A DNA stretch of 32,396 bases from an uncultured Taibaiella sp. (GTDB taxonomy: Bacteria > Bacteroidota > Bacteroidia > Chitinophagales > Chitinophagaceae), in NCBI GenBank assembly GCA_937870855.1, contig CALMWT010000050.1, positions 1 through 32,396 of the forward strand. Direction: 5' to 3'. Below are positions 1 to 6,732 of the stretch, one piece after another. Every line of letters begins with the position of its first letter. Position 1 is the first letter of the stretch. The notes beneath the pieces are model-generated. The model was given only the letters and a program-made list of their open reading frames with translations. It did not search any database and was not told the DNA's origin. The translations under genes and the position numbers were made by a program.

Positions 1-1
1 T

Positions 2-1330
2 GGGGGCGATGGGCTGGCCATAACGCGGCTGCTGCACGGCTGGGGCTATGGTGCAAAGGCGTTTTTGGTGCAGGTGTCGGAGGTATTGTCGGAAGATTGT
101 GCAACCAACCTGAAGATGCTGAGAGATATGGATGCGGGGCTGGTAGCGGTGGTAGAAAAGGGTACTTTTTTGACGGATATACCGCCGCATGTGGTGGTGG
201 TAGATGCTATATTGGGCACGGGGCTGAATAGACCTATGGAGGGTTGGGTGGCGGAGTTTGTGGGGCATGTAAATGAGTTGCCAAACCGAAAGGTGGCGAT
301 AGACATACCGAGTGGTATGCCTGCAGATACGGTGGCACAGGCTGGGGCTGCTATAGTGCGGGTGGACGATACGGTGAGCTTTCAGTTTTATAAGCGTGCG
401 TTTCTTCATGGAGAGATGGGTGTGTATGCGGGCAGGGTTCATTTGCTGGATATAGGGTTGAGTGAGACGTTTATAAATGCTACGCACAGTAATTATCATA
501 TTACAGACAGAGCAGCGGTGGGGGATGTGTACAAACCTCGTGAACCGTTTACCCATAAAGGGAGCTACGGCATAGCAATGATAGTAGGGGGCAGCTATGG
601 TATGATGGGTGCAGTGGCATTGAGCGTGTGTGCGGCATTGCGCAGTGGTGGAGGGCGGGTGCGGAGTGTGGTGCCCCGGTGCGGGTATGGTGTGGTTCAG
701 GCATTGGCACCAGAGGCTATGTGCACAGTGAGCGGAGAGGAGTATATAAAGGAGATTAGGGATTGGGAAAGTGCAGATGCCATAGGTATAGGCCCGGGTA
801 TGGGTACAAATATTGAAACACTTGAGGCTTTTGAAGAACTGCTGGATGCGTGCAAAGAACCATTGGTAATAGATGCAGACGCGCTAAACCTTATAGGCAA
901 GAAGAAGCAATTGCTGCATAAAATACCTGCAAATAGTATTCTTACTCCGCACCCAAGGGAGTTTGAAAGGATATTTGGAGCCACAGCAGATAGTATGCTG
1001 CGCCTGGAACATGCACGCACACAGGCTATGCGCTACAACATTATTATAGTATTGAAAGATCGGTACACTGCTATCGTTACACCAGAGGGTGAGTGCTGGT
1101 ATAACATTACGGGCAATGCGGGATTAGCTACAGGTGGTTCGGGCGATGTGCTGACGGGAATAATAACTGCGTTAGTTGCTCAGAAATACGCGCCGGTACA
1201 TGCTGCGATGCTGGGCGTGTATCTACATGGGGTAGCTGCGGAGAAAGCAATGAGAGTGCAAAGTATGGAATCAATGATTGCAGGAGATGTAGTAGATTTT
1301 TTAGGTGAAGCGTTTAAAGAGCTTCGATAA
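2..1330 (+). CDS. nnr: Bifunctional NAD(P)H-hydrate epimerase / ADP-dependent NAD(P)H-hydrate dehydratase, 5' partial
   Basis: This enzyme repairs hydrated NAD(P)H in the cytoplasm: an N-terminal YjeF_N epimerase interconverts S- and R-NAD(P)HX, and a C-terminal ribokinase-like domain dehydrates the S form using ADP. The reading frame is open from base 2, so the gene starts left of the window; 442 codons are visible. The first visible residues, GGDGLAITRLLHGWGY, match the GGDG nucleotide-binding motif of YjeF_N. The C-terminal domain begins near base 555 (KGSYGIAMIVGG) and carries GIGPGMGT, LVIDADALNL, LTPHPREF and the NAGLATGGSGDVLTG anion-hole signature, all intact. The usual bifunctional length is about 500 residues, so some 50-60 are missing. 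The first 800 bases are visibly G-rich on this strand compared with the end of the same gene. The next gene converges, 12 bases away. Confidence 0.95.
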   Translation, partial: GGDGLAITRLLHGWGYGAKAFLVQVSEVLSEDCATNLKMLRDMDAGLVAVVEKGTFLTDIPPHVVVVDAILGTGLNRPMEGWVAEFVGHVNELPNRKVAIDIPSGMPADTVAQAGAAIVRVDDTVSFQFYKRAFLHGEMGVYAGRVHLLDIGLSETFINATHSNYHITDRAAVGDVYKPREPFTHKGSYGIAMIVGGSYGMMGAVALSVCAALRSGGGRVRSVVPRCGYGVVQALAPEAMCTVSGEEYIKEIRDWESADAIGIGPGMGTNIETLEAFEELLDACKEPLVIDADALNLIGKKKQLLHKIPANSILTPHPREFERIFGATADSMLRLEHARTQAMRYNIIIVLKDRYTAIVTPEGECWYNITGNAGLATGGSGDVLTGIITALVAQKYAPVHAAMLGVYLHGVAAEKAMRVQSMESMIAGDVVDFLGEAFKELR

Positions 1331-1342
1331 CTTTTCGGCACT

Positions 1343-1594
1343 TTACTTAAGTGCAAGAATAATCCCAATGACAGAACCTACAATAGCCAACAACTGCCCT
1401 AAGGAGGTAATGTATATGGTTCTTAATAACTCTGTTCTTAGCCCTGATATATCTTCCTTTGTAGCAAAATCGCTTTTGCGTTCCTCAAACTTTTTATCAA
1501 CTTTTCTTTCCAAAATTTCTACAAAAGCCTCGGCTTCTTTCTCTCCAATCTTTGCCTTTAATAATTCGTAAAGCTTTATTTCTGAAATAACCAT
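1343..1594 (-). CDS. Small coiled-coil protein with C-terminal membrane anchor
   Basis: This is an 83-residue protein of unknown function. I place the start at the ATG at 1594; an upstream in-frame ATG at 1681 would add 29 residues of low-complexity, non-conserved-looking sequence and overlap purD. From the N terminus it shows a charged amphipathic helix (KLYELLKAKIGEKEAEAFVE), a short lysine/glutamate coiled coil, the segment FATKEDISGLRTELLR and a hydrophobic C-terminal anchor of about 20 residues (LLAIVGSVIGIILALK). That layout recalls the DUF1640/CCDC90-like and related short coiled-coil plus TM proteins scattered through bacterial genomes, but I cannot assign it firmly. It lies 71 bases after the purD stop on the same strand and could be the last gene of that block. 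The topology would put the coiled coil in the cytoplasm. Confidence 0.7.
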   Translation of the reverse strand: MVISEIKLYELLKAKIGEKEAEAFVEILERKVDKKFEERKSDFATKEDISGLRTELLRTIYITSLGQLLAIVGSVIGIILALK

Positions 1595-1665
1595 ATTACG
1601 GTGCTTTCTACAAAAATAATTATTATTCAAACAAAGAGATTGCCTCTGAGAGCTTTGGAAAACTT

Positions 1666-2949
1666 CTATGAAAATTCCCAACCGATATCCTTTCTATAGT
1701 ATTTCCCTTCGTAAAGTATGTGTTCGGCATTCGCATAAGATTTTGCAAGTGCATCTTTGATGTTTTCTCCGTAGGAAGTAATGGCTATAACACGTCCGCC
1801 ATTAGTAAGAATGTTGGAGTCTTTGGTTGTAGTACCTGCATGAAATAAAATACTGTCTTGCACTTGCTCAAATCCCATCATCACTTTTCCTTTTTCATAC
1901 GAGTCGGGATAACCTTCGCTCACAAGCATCACTGCACAAGCCGCTCTTTCATCATGTTGAACGGTAATAGTATCAAGTGTTTCTTCGTGCATTGCAGTTA
2001 ATAATTCTACAAGATCATTTTGCAATCGCGGCATCACGACTTCTGTTTCAGGATCGCCCATGCGACAATTGTATTCAATCACAAAAGGGTCGCCATTCAC
2101 ACTTATCAAACCAAAGAAGATAAAGCCTTTGTAAGTAATGCTTTCTTGTTTCAACCCATTTACGGTAGAGACGATAATCTGCTCTTTTACTTTCTGCATA
2201 AAAACATCATCGGCAAAAGGAACGGGAGAAATAGCACCCATTCCTCCTGTATTTGGTCCTGTATCTCCCTCACCAATACGTTTGTAATCTTTCGCTTCGG
2301 GAAACAAAACATAGTTAGTCCCATCGCTCAAAACAAAAACAGAAAGTTCAATGCCGGTAAGAAATTCTTCTACTACCACTTTTTTACTTGCATCTCCAAA
2401 CTGGGCTTGCTTTATCATGCGCGTAAATGTCTCCTCTGCTTCTTCAATCGTTTGCGCAATCACTACTCCTTTTCCCGCAGCAAGTCCATCTGCTTTCAGG
2501 ACGATTGGCAAACTGTGTTGCCTGAGATATTCAATACCTTCCTCAAAATTAGCTTCCTCAAATTCTCTGTAACCGGCGGTTGGAATATTATGGCGCTGCA
2601 TAAATTGCTTGGCAAATGCTTTACTGCCCTCAAGCTGTGCGCCTTGCTTTGATGGTCCTGCGACAATGATATGATCGAGTTGTTTATCGTGCTGAAAATA
2701 ATCGTAAATGCCTGAAACCAATGAATCTTCTCCACCAGGCAACAGCAAATCCATATGGTTTTCAAGGCAAAAAGCTTTGATCGCTTCAAAGTCTGTAACG
2801 GCAAGATTTACGTTTGTTCCAAACTGCGCAGTACCAGCATTTCCCGGAGCAATAAAAAGCTCTTTGCAATATTTACTTTGGCGCAGTTTCCATGCAAATG
2901 CACACTCACGTCCGCCAGACCCTAAAAGAAGAATGTTGTAAGCCTTCAT
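1666..2949 (-). CDS. purD: Phosphoribosylamine--glycine ligase (GAR synthetase)
   Basis: PurD joins glycine to 5-phosphoribosylamine with ATP, the second step of de novo purine synthesis in the cytoplasm. The 427-residue length is normal for the family. Visible signatures are the N-terminal GSGGREC loop (the usual GSGGREHA, here with Cys for His), the ATP-grasp segment VLKADGLAAGKGVVIA, the GPNTGGMGAISP glycine-rich motif and EYNCRMGDPETE, which carries the metal-binding acidic residues. The ATG at 2949 is preceded by a Bacteroidota -7 box on the same strand ending only five bases before it, so the gene probably has its own promoter although queG lies just upstream. No purine riboswitch is visible in the 47-base gap. 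The function call is secure. Confidence 0.97.
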   Translation of the reverse strand: MKAYNILLLGSGGRECAFAWKLRQSKYCKELFIAPGNAGTAQFGTNVNLAVTDFEAIKAFCLENHMDLLLPGGEDSLVSGIYDYFQHDKQLDHIIVAGPSKQGAQLEGSKAFAKQFMQRHNIPTAGYREFEEANFEEGIEYLRQHSLPIVLKADGLAAGKGVVIAQTIEEAEETFTRMIKQAQFGDASKKVVVEEFLTGIELSVFVLSDGTNYVLFPEAKDYKRIGEGDTGPNTGGMGAISPVPFADDVFMQKVKEQIIVSTVNGLKQESITYKGFIFFGLISVNGDPFVIEYNCRMGDPETEVVMPRLQNDLVELLTAMHEETLDTITVQHDERAACAVMLVSEGYPDSYEKGKVMMGFEQVQDSILFHAGTTTKDSNILTNGGRVIAITSYGENIKDALAKSYANAEHILYEGKYYRKDIGWEFS

Positions 2950-2954
2950 GACGG

Positions 2955-2962
2955 CAAAGATA
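2955..2962 (-). promoter_or_regulatory. -7 promoter box TATCTTTG of purD
   Basis: On the minus strand TATCTTTG matches the TAnnTTTG consensus of the Bacteroidota primary sigma factor exactly. It ends five bases before the purD ATG, so transcription would begin at or next to the start codon. No convincing -33 TTTG is seen at the usual spacing. Confidence 0.55.
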
Positions 2963-2996
2963 GTTTCCGCCTTTCAACTAAAGTGGATCCAGAAAT

Positions 2997-3938
2997 TCAG
3001 TAGTCCTGAACTTTTATTGCAGTGATATTTCTTTGAATGCCACGATATTTTGAGCGTTTCAGCGGAGAGTTTTTGAACACTTTCCGAAAAGCTTCTTCAC
3101 TCATCATTTCCCATTCGTTTAAAGAAAGGTTTAGTATTTCGGGAATTGGTTGAAAAGCAGTTTCGTTATTTGGTTTTGAGAAGCGATTCCACGGACAAAC
3201 ATCCTGGCAAACGTCGCAACCAAATGCCCATCCGTTCAACTTTTCCTGAAATTCTTTGGGAATGATTTCCTCTTTCAGTTCTATGGTAAAGTAGGAAATG
3301 CACTTACTTCCATCTACTTCTGTTGGCGATACAATTGCCTGCGTGGGACAAGCATCCATACATCGCGTACAAGAACCACAATGATCTGTTTTAAAAGGTG
3401 GGTCAGGTGTTAGTTCAAGATCGGTAATAAGGGTAGCAATAAAAAAGAATGAGCCGGAATGTTTTGTAAGCAAATTTCCATTTTTTCCTACCCAACCTAA
3501 TCCGCTATTCACTGCCCAACTTCTTTCCAAAACAGGTGCACTGTCAACAAATCCTCTTCCATTTACTTCGCCAATATTGTCTTTAATAAACGCAAGTATT
3601 TCATTCAATCTTTCCCTTATTACATAATGGTAATCGGTTCCCCAGGCATACTTCGCAATTTTCGGTGCTTGAGGTTGCTGTTGTTCTGAAGGAAAATAAT
3701 TGAGCAATAAAGTAACTACAGACTTTGCACCAGGAACCAGTTTGGCAGGATCAATCCGCAGATCGAAATGGTTTTCCATGTATTGCATCGAACCATGAAA
3801 GCCCTTATTCAACCATTGCTCCAGCCTTCGCGCATCGTCATCTAACTTCCTTGCAACTGCAATACCACAAGACATGAAACCTAATCGCAAAGCTTCTTGT
3901 TTTATGAGGTGTGTATTTCTTTCTCTTGTCTGAACCAC
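2997..3938 (-). CDS. queG: Epoxyqueuosine reductase
   Basis: QueG reduces epoxyqueuosine to queuosine at position 34 of certain tRNAs, the last step of queuosine synthesis; the family uses cobalamin and two [4Fe-4S] clusters. The 313-residue protein has the cobalamin-binding N-terminal part, the [11 protein letters not shown] segment with the expected catalytic Asp (D132), a ferredoxin-type cluster motif with Cys187, Cys190, Cys193 and Cys197, and a second set at Cys213, Cys241, Cys244 and Cys248. It lacks the C-terminal HEAT-repeat extension of the longer E. coli and B. subtilis forms. The start is GTG at 3938: an in-frame TGA lies 15 bases further upstream and no ATG is available in between. 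It follows the YigZ gene by 46 bases and precedes purD by 47, on the same strand. Confidence 0.95.
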   Translation of the reverse strand: MVQTRERNTHLIKQEALRLGFMSCGIAVARKLDDDARRLEQWLNKGFHGSMQYMENHFDLRIDPAKLVPGAKSVVTLLLNYFPSEQQQPQAPKIAKYAWGTDYHYVIRERLNEILAFIKDNIGEVNGRGFVDSAPVLERSWAVNSGLGWVGKNGNLLTKHSGSFFFIATLITDLELTPDPPFKTDHCGSCTRCMDACPTQAIVSPTEVDGSKCISYFTIELKEEIIPKEFQEKLNGWAFGCDVCQDVCPWNRFSKPNNETAFQPIPEILNLSLNEWEMMSEEAFRKVFKNSPLKRSKYRGIQRNITAIKVQDY

Positions 3939-3984
3939 GAGTAATAAGATTCAAGGGCTTGCCTTGATAAGGTCCGGTAATCTT

Positions 3985-4599
3985 TCAATCCTGTAAATCC
4001 CGGGTAAATTTTACACCGCGAAGTTCCGAAAGCTTTTGGAGATAAACAGTTGCGTGCTTCTTTGGAATGCCAGCCTTCACATTGCAAAACAGTTGTAAAT
4101 CTTGTTTGTAAATAGTTGCCTCGCTTTGTCGGAGCAGATACATTACTTCACCCATCACAGGATAATCGAAAGACAACGTTACAATTTCTTCGATCCATTT
4201 TTCAGCAACTTCAGCTTTTTGCAACGCATCTTCTGTTGCAGTTTTATAAGCGTTTATCAATCCGGGTACGCCCAGCAAGCTACCACCGAAGTAACGAACT
4301 ACAACAACTAATACGTTGGTCAAACCTGCACTATCAATTTGTCCCAGAATAGGTTTTCCTGCACTGCCGGAAGGTTCGCCGTCATCATTCGCACGGTACC
4401 GTGTTCCGTCTGTTCCAATACGATAAGCATAGCAATGATGCACCGCCTTTGCATGTTCTTTTTTCAACGCTTTCAAAAAATCTTTCACTTGCTCTGCATT
4501 ATTTACGGGGTAAGCAAATGCAAAGAACTTGCTACCCCGATCACGGAAATCACCCGTTGTCGGTTGTGTTATTGTTCGATACTTAAATTGTTCATCCAT
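3985..4599 (-). CDS. YigZ/IMPACT family protein (UPF0029)
   Basis: This 204-residue protein belongs to the YigZ/IMPACT family, found across life. The eukaryotic IMPACT proteins regulate translation through GCN1; the bacterial role is not settled. The N-terminal domain is clear: DRGSKFFAFAYPV, HHCYAYRIG, the DDGEPSGSAGKPIL signature and VVVVRYFGGSLLGVPGLI. The C-terminal part resembles the small ferredoxin-like DUF1949 domain. The ATG at 4599 overlaps the stop of the upstream transporter gene by eight bases (ATGGATGA on the minus strand), so the two are almost certainly co-transcribed and translationally coupled. Family membership is secure, cellular function is not. Confidence 0.93.
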   Translation of the reverse strand: MDEQFKYRTITQPTTGDFRDRGSKFFAFAYPVNNAEQVKDFLKALKKEHAKAVHHCYAYRIGTDGTRYRANDDGEPSGSAGKPILGQIDSAGLTNVLVVVVRYFGGSLLGVPGLINAYKTATEDALQKAEVAEKWIEEIVTLSFDYPVMGEVMYLLRQSEATIYKQDLQLFCNVKAGIPKKHATVYLQKLSELRGVKFTRDLQD

Positions 4600-5461
4600 A
4601 CAAATCAGATAGCGCTATCAACAAAATTGCCACAATTGAAAGGCACAAACCAAGCGCTCTTTTCCAGGTAATTTTCTCTTTGAAAAAAACTATTGCCGAA
4701 ACTGCTGAAAGTAAAACGATCCCAATATTATTGACGGGAATCGCAGAAGAACTTTGTAAAAAATCGCTGTGCAGCAAGCGGATGAGGAAGTAAATTGAAA
4801 AATAATTTGGCCCCCCCAACAAAATGCCTGCAACCATATTTCTCCCATGCAAATTGATTTTATCCCTCAGTTTTTGAACAACAATTACAAACAGTCCAAT
4901 TATAGCGGCAGTCGCAAAAAGATGAATCGTATATTCTGCCTGTTCCTGTGAGTCTTGCAGAAAACTATCCTCTACATACTTTACTAAAGTATCGAGCAGC
5001 CCGCTACCAACGAAGAGCAACGCGGGAAACAGAATGCTTCGAGGCTGAGAATTATCTGCCCGCGTAGTAAAATAAACTGCAGGTGCGGCAATTAAGATTC
5101 CGAGGATTTTAAGAAAGGTTAATTGCTCATTGTAAAGCCATACAGAAAATAATACAGGAATAACCAGCGACAGTTTATTAGCAATAGTGGTCGTTGTCAT
5201 GCCATCTTCTTTCGTTCGCCATGCTATAAGATTGAAGAGCGAAATGAACATTGCACCCATCAACAATGCCCAGGGAAACCAATCGTGTTGTAAGGATTTT
5301 GTGGTGATGGGAAATTTTTCCAAGAAAATACTTCCTGTAATAACACAAACGAAATAGTTGACAACAATAGCCTGCAGTCCATCAATCTTAAACTTTGGAA
5401 ACAGTTTGAAAAGGGCAAACAAAACTGTGTTGAGTAAAATGGTAGCAATGAGATAGGTCAT
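4592..5461 (-). CDS. EamA-family (DMT superfamily) transporter
   Basis: This is a 289-residue integral inner-membrane protein with about ten hydrophobic segments arranged as two EamA halves (roughly residues 1-135 and 150-289), the standard drug/metabolite transporter build. The substrate cannot be read from sequence. It starts three bases after the ribD stop and overlaps the next gene by eight bases, so it is part of a coupled ribD-transporter-yigZ unit. Because EamA proteins include riboflavin carriers (RibN type), a role in flavin or flavin-precursor movement is possible but is inference from position alone. The coding strand carries a run of seven G (bases 4811-4817) within the GGPNYF segment, a possible slippage site. 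Confidence 0.9.
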   Translation of the reverse strand: MTYLIATILLNTVLFALFKLFPKFKIDGLQAIVVNYFVCVITGSIFLEKFPITTKSLQHDWFPWALLMGAMFISLFNLIAWRTKEDGMTTTTIANKLSLVIPVLFSVWLYNEQLTFLKILGILIAAPAVYFTTRADNSQPRSILFPALLFVGSGLLDTLVKYVEDSFLQDSQEQAEYTIHLFATAAIIGLFVIVVQKLRDKINLHGRNMVAGILLGGPNYFSIYFLIRLLHSDFLQSSSAIPVNNIGIVLLSAVSAIVFFKEKITWKRALGLCLSIVAILLIALSDLYG

Positions 5462-5464
5462 AGG

Positions 5465-6538
5465 TTACAGTTCCATTTCCTGAACATATTGATAGGCGCT
5501 TTGCTTGTTGACATACACATGCAATTTATCAGTGCCAAGCTGAGATGAAAATGCCTGATTCGCGTTTGAAAATAAAGGTGCGGCGATACCTTCGTGAAGT
5601 ATATTTTCTGTTTCAAACACTCTTACTTCATCCCAAAGGTTGCCATCAATAAAGCTTCTTAATAAAGTTGCACCACCTTCTACAATCAGTGATAAAATAT
5701 TTTCTTCATGCAGTTTTTGTAACAATTGCTTTATCACACTTTCGCCGAAATCTAACTGTATATATCTCTTGTTGTCTCTACTTTCTTCTTTCCTTTCATT
5801 AATGATCCAGGTAGTTGCATCCTTATTAAATAATTGCAGCGACTCAGGCAATTCAAGTCTTCTATCTATTACTATGCGTAGCGGATTCGTTCCCTTCCAA
5901 AGCCTTGCGGTAAGTTGCGGATCATCGTTCAGTGCTGTCTTCGTTCCCACAAAAATTGCAGCCTCTTCTGTTCTCCATTTATGAACAAGCTGCTGACTAT
6001 GCATGTTGCTCATCTGAAATCTTGACCGGTTGAGCGGAGCAAAAAAACCTTGTTGCGTTTGCGCCCATTTTAAAATAATGTAGGGACGTTTCTGCTGATG
6101 AAAACAAAAAAATCTGCGGTTCAGCCACAACCCCTCTTTTGCAAGAATGCCATTCTGGATTACAATATCATTTGCCCGAAGAATGTCAAACCCTTTTCCG
6201 TTTACGTTGTCAAACGGATCATCATTACACACAATTACTTGCTTGATATTTTCCTGCACAAGGCGTAAAGCACAAGGTGGTGTTTTGCCATAGTGAGCGC
6301 AAGGTTCAAGGCTTACATACATCGTGCTTTGAGGAATTAAGTGCCTGTCGTTTTCCTTTACCGATTTGAGACAGTTTACTTCTGCATGTTCTTCTCCAAA
6401 TCTTTCATGAAATCCTTCGCCGATAATTGTGTTATTGTACACAAGCACCGCACCCACCATCGGATTGGGGGCAACCAAACCTTTCGCTTTTGCGGCAAGT
6501 TCAAGGCAGCGATGTATGTAGCCATGATGGTCTGTCAT
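5465..6538 (-). CDS. ribD: Bifunctional riboflavin biosynthesis deaminase/reductase
   Basis: RibD converts the first GTP-derived pyrimidine intermediate to 5-amino-6-ribitylaminouracil phosphate by successive deamination and NADPH-dependent reduction. The N-terminal cytidine-deaminase-like domain carries the zinc site: HAE (near residue 51) and PCAHYGKTPPC with its two cysteines. The reductase domain starts near residue 145 (RPYIILKWAQTQ) and includes the IFVGTKTALNDDPQLT stretch and a late SLIVEGGATLL segment. I choose the ATG at 6538 (357 residues) over a TTG nine bases upstream, because a TATTTTTG promoter box ends six bases before this ATG and overlaps the alternative start. No FMN riboswitch sequence is present upstream. 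No other rib gene is in the window. Confidence 0.96.
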   Translation of the reverse strand: MTDHHGYIHRCLELAAKAKGLVAPNPMVGAVLVYNNTIIGEGFHERFGEEHAEVNCLKSVKENDRHLIPQSTMYVSLEPCAHYGKTPPCALRLVQENIKQVIVCNDDPFDNVNGKGFDILRANDIVIQNGILAKEGLWLNRRFFCFHQQKRPYIILKWAQTQQGFFAPLNRSRFQMSNMHSQQLVHKWRTEEAAIFVGTKTALNDDPQLTARLWKGTNPLRIVIDRRLELPESLQLFNKDATTWIINERKEESRDNKRYIQLDFGESVIKQLLQKLHEENILSLIVEGGATLLRSFIDGNLWDEVRVFETENILHEGIAAPLFSNANQAFSSQLGTDKLHVYVNKQSAYQYVQEMEL

Positions 6539-6544
6539 CGCGAA

Positions 6545-6552
6545 CAAAAATA
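6545..6552 (-). promoter_or_regulatory. -7 promoter box TATTTTTG of ribD
   Basis: The minus-strand sequence TATTTTTG fits TAnnTTTG exactly and ends six bases before the ribD ATG. It predicts a transcript with almost no 5' leader and argues for the ATG at 6538 as the start. A -33 element is not obvious. Confidence 0.5.
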
Positions 6553-6567
6553 GCGTATTGCCAATCG

Positions 6568-6654
6568 TTAATCTGCTTTGTTGGGTTTGCTTAAAAGCAA
6601 TAAAACGAGCAGCAAAAACGCTACAACCATAACAAGAATTCCAAGACTTGACAT
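6568..6654 (-). CDS. Possible 28-residue single-pass membrane mini-protein
   Basis: The gap between ribD and the divergent helicase gene holds a short ATG-to-TAA frame of 28 residues. It begins MSSLGIL, continues with an uninterrupted hydrophobic stretch of about 18 residues rich in Val and Leu, and ends in the charged tail SKPNKAD. That is the layout of a bacterial single-TM mini-protein with a short positively charged end. It stops 29 bases before the ribD ATG on the same strand. The frame is too short for statistics and has no recognised family, so it is a candidate only. Its start lies only 12 bases from the helicase promoter box on the other strand. Confidence 0.4.
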   Translation of the reverse strand: MSSLGILVMVVAFLLLVLLLLSKPNKAD

Positions 6655-6665
6655 TTTCTTAAACT

Positions 6666-6673
6666 TTAAATTT
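6666..6673 (+). promoter_or_regulatory. -7 promoter box TAAATTTG of the helicase gene
   Basis: TAAATTTG fits TAnnTTTG. A TTG at 6648-6650 lies 15 bases upstream, a little closer than the usual -33 spacing. The predicted leader to the ATG at 6733 is about 55 bases. Confidence 0.45.
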
Positions 6674-6732
6674 GTAGCACGTTGCTTATTAGCCAAAAAA
6701 TCGTGCTAAGCATTTTGCCTAATTTTATTGAA

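Noticed and set aside
1338..1354. Hairpin GCACTT/AAGTGC between the nnr and coiled-coil protein genes as a terminator
   Set aside because: The stem is only 6 bp, lies over the stop codon of the small gene, and neither strand has a following T-run.
2020..2652. Long open frame of 210 codons on the + strand, antisense to purD
   Set aside because: purD on the minus strand is a complete, well-conserved enzyme over this whole stretch; the antisense translation has no domain and unnatural composition.
6682..6732. TTG start extending the helicase by 17 residues
   Set aside because: An ATG at 6733 gives a natural start just before the conserved helicase N terminus, and the promoter box at 6666-6673 would leave the TTG only eight bases downstream without adding conserved sequence.
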